Shown here one piece after another: positions 5,292 through 5,580 of a stretch of 5,580 bases of DNA (within the stretch, counting starts at the first letter, position 1; the number at the start of each line of letters is the position of its first letter). The stretch is taken from contig CAMZCV010000086.1 of NCBI GenBank assembly GCA_947305035.1, forward strand, positions 1 through 5,580, read 5' to 3'. Source of the stretch: an uncultured Coriobacteriales bacterium (GTDB lineage Bacteria > Actinomycetota > Coriobacteriia > Coriobacteriales > Atopobiaceae). Below the pieces are notes generated by a model. It did no database searches. It had not been told where the DNA came from and worked only from the letters and a program-made list of their open reading frames with translations. The position numbers were made by a program, and so were the translations under genes.

Positions 5292-5580
5292 TTAGCGCAC
5301 GCTCGCACGACGCGAGCGGAAGAACGAGCGGAGCAGCTCGGCAGCCTCATCCGCGCATACACCCGCGCTGACCGCGAACTCATGGTTGAGGCGCGGGTCT
5401 GAGCTTACATCGAAAAGCGTCCCCAAAGCGCCGCCCTTGGGATCCGACGCGCCGTACACGCATCTGTCGATCCTAGCGTTCACCATGAGGCCCGCGCACA
5501 TGAGGCAGGGCTCGAGCGTGACATAGACCGTGCAACCCGTGAGGCGCCAGCGGCCGAGCACCCGAGACGCCTCGAGCATG
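5292..5580 (-). CDS. tadA: tRNA-specific adenosine deaminase TadA (C-terminal part; N-terminus beyond window)
   Basis: TadA deaminates A34 to inosine in tRNA-Arg(ACG), letting one tRNA read CGU, CGC and CGA. The last 95 residues are visible. They contain LGRWRLTGCTVYVTLEPC, then the zinc-binding PCLMC motif with cysteines at 5507-5505 and 5498-5496, followed by AGLMVNARIDRCVYGASDPKGG, LGTLFDV, LNHEF and the C-terminal LLRSFFRSRR typical of bacterial TadA. The catalytic HAE segment should lie just past the right edge, so its integrity cannot be checked here. The ATG at 5579 is internal, not the start. The stop TAA is at 5294-5292. Guanine and cytosine deaminases share the zinc motif, but VYGASDPKGG with NHEF and the FFR tail favour TadA. 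Confidence 0.93.
   Translation of the reverse strand, partial: MLEASRVLGRWRLTGCTVYVTLEPCLMCAGLMVNARIDRCVYGASDPKGGALGTLFDVSSDPRLNHEFAVSAGVCADEAAELLRSFFRSRRASVR

Overview
The window is GC-rich and tightly packed, with one AT-richer intergenic stretch (about 2290-2540). Gene content, start-site style and codon use fit a high-GC Gram-positive bacterium. A Coriobacteriia-type actinomycete (Olsenella/Collinsella/Eggerthella-like) is my best guess. This is inference from general look, not from a marker gene. No mobile element, phage gene or CRISPR array was seen.

Layout, left to right. (1) 1-2206, minus strand: the first ~735 codons of mfd, the transcription-repair coupling factor. It runs off the left edge, and its leader and probable promoter lie just to the right. 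(2) 2207-2578: a gene-free region. It holds the mfd -10 element, a leader hairpin followed by U residues, an unexplained set of four copies of GTTGAGTGTGTA in alternating orientation, and the tRNA terminator. (3) 2579-2654, minus strand: tRNA-Val(UAC) with encoded CCA, its own extended -10 promoter and a strong intrinsic terminator. (4) 2719-3708, plus strand: a 329-aa MurE-like Mur ligase homologue that has lost its catalytic motifs. It is probably read from a leaderless mRNA. (5) 3705-4979, plus strand: an RlmI-type 23S rRNA m5C methyltransferase that overlaps gene 4 by ATGA, so the two form an operon. (6) 4978-5068: about 2.4 tandem copies of a 38-nt hairpin unit between convergent genes. 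The array reaches into both stop codons. (7) 5058-5258, minus strand: a 66-aa membrane protein of unknown function. (8) 5292-5580, minus strand: the C-terminal part of TadA, the tRNA adenosine deaminase, running off the right edge and probably co-transcribed with gene 7.

Most of the identifiable genes concern RNA and information processing: repair-coupled transcription, a tRNA, rRNA methylation and tRNA editing. The three items most worth attention are the degenerate MurE paralogue coupled to an rRNA methyltransferase, the four-copy inverted-repeat cluster between mfd and tRNA-Val, and the tandem hairpin array shared by two convergent 3' ends. None of these amounts to a demonstrated new system.
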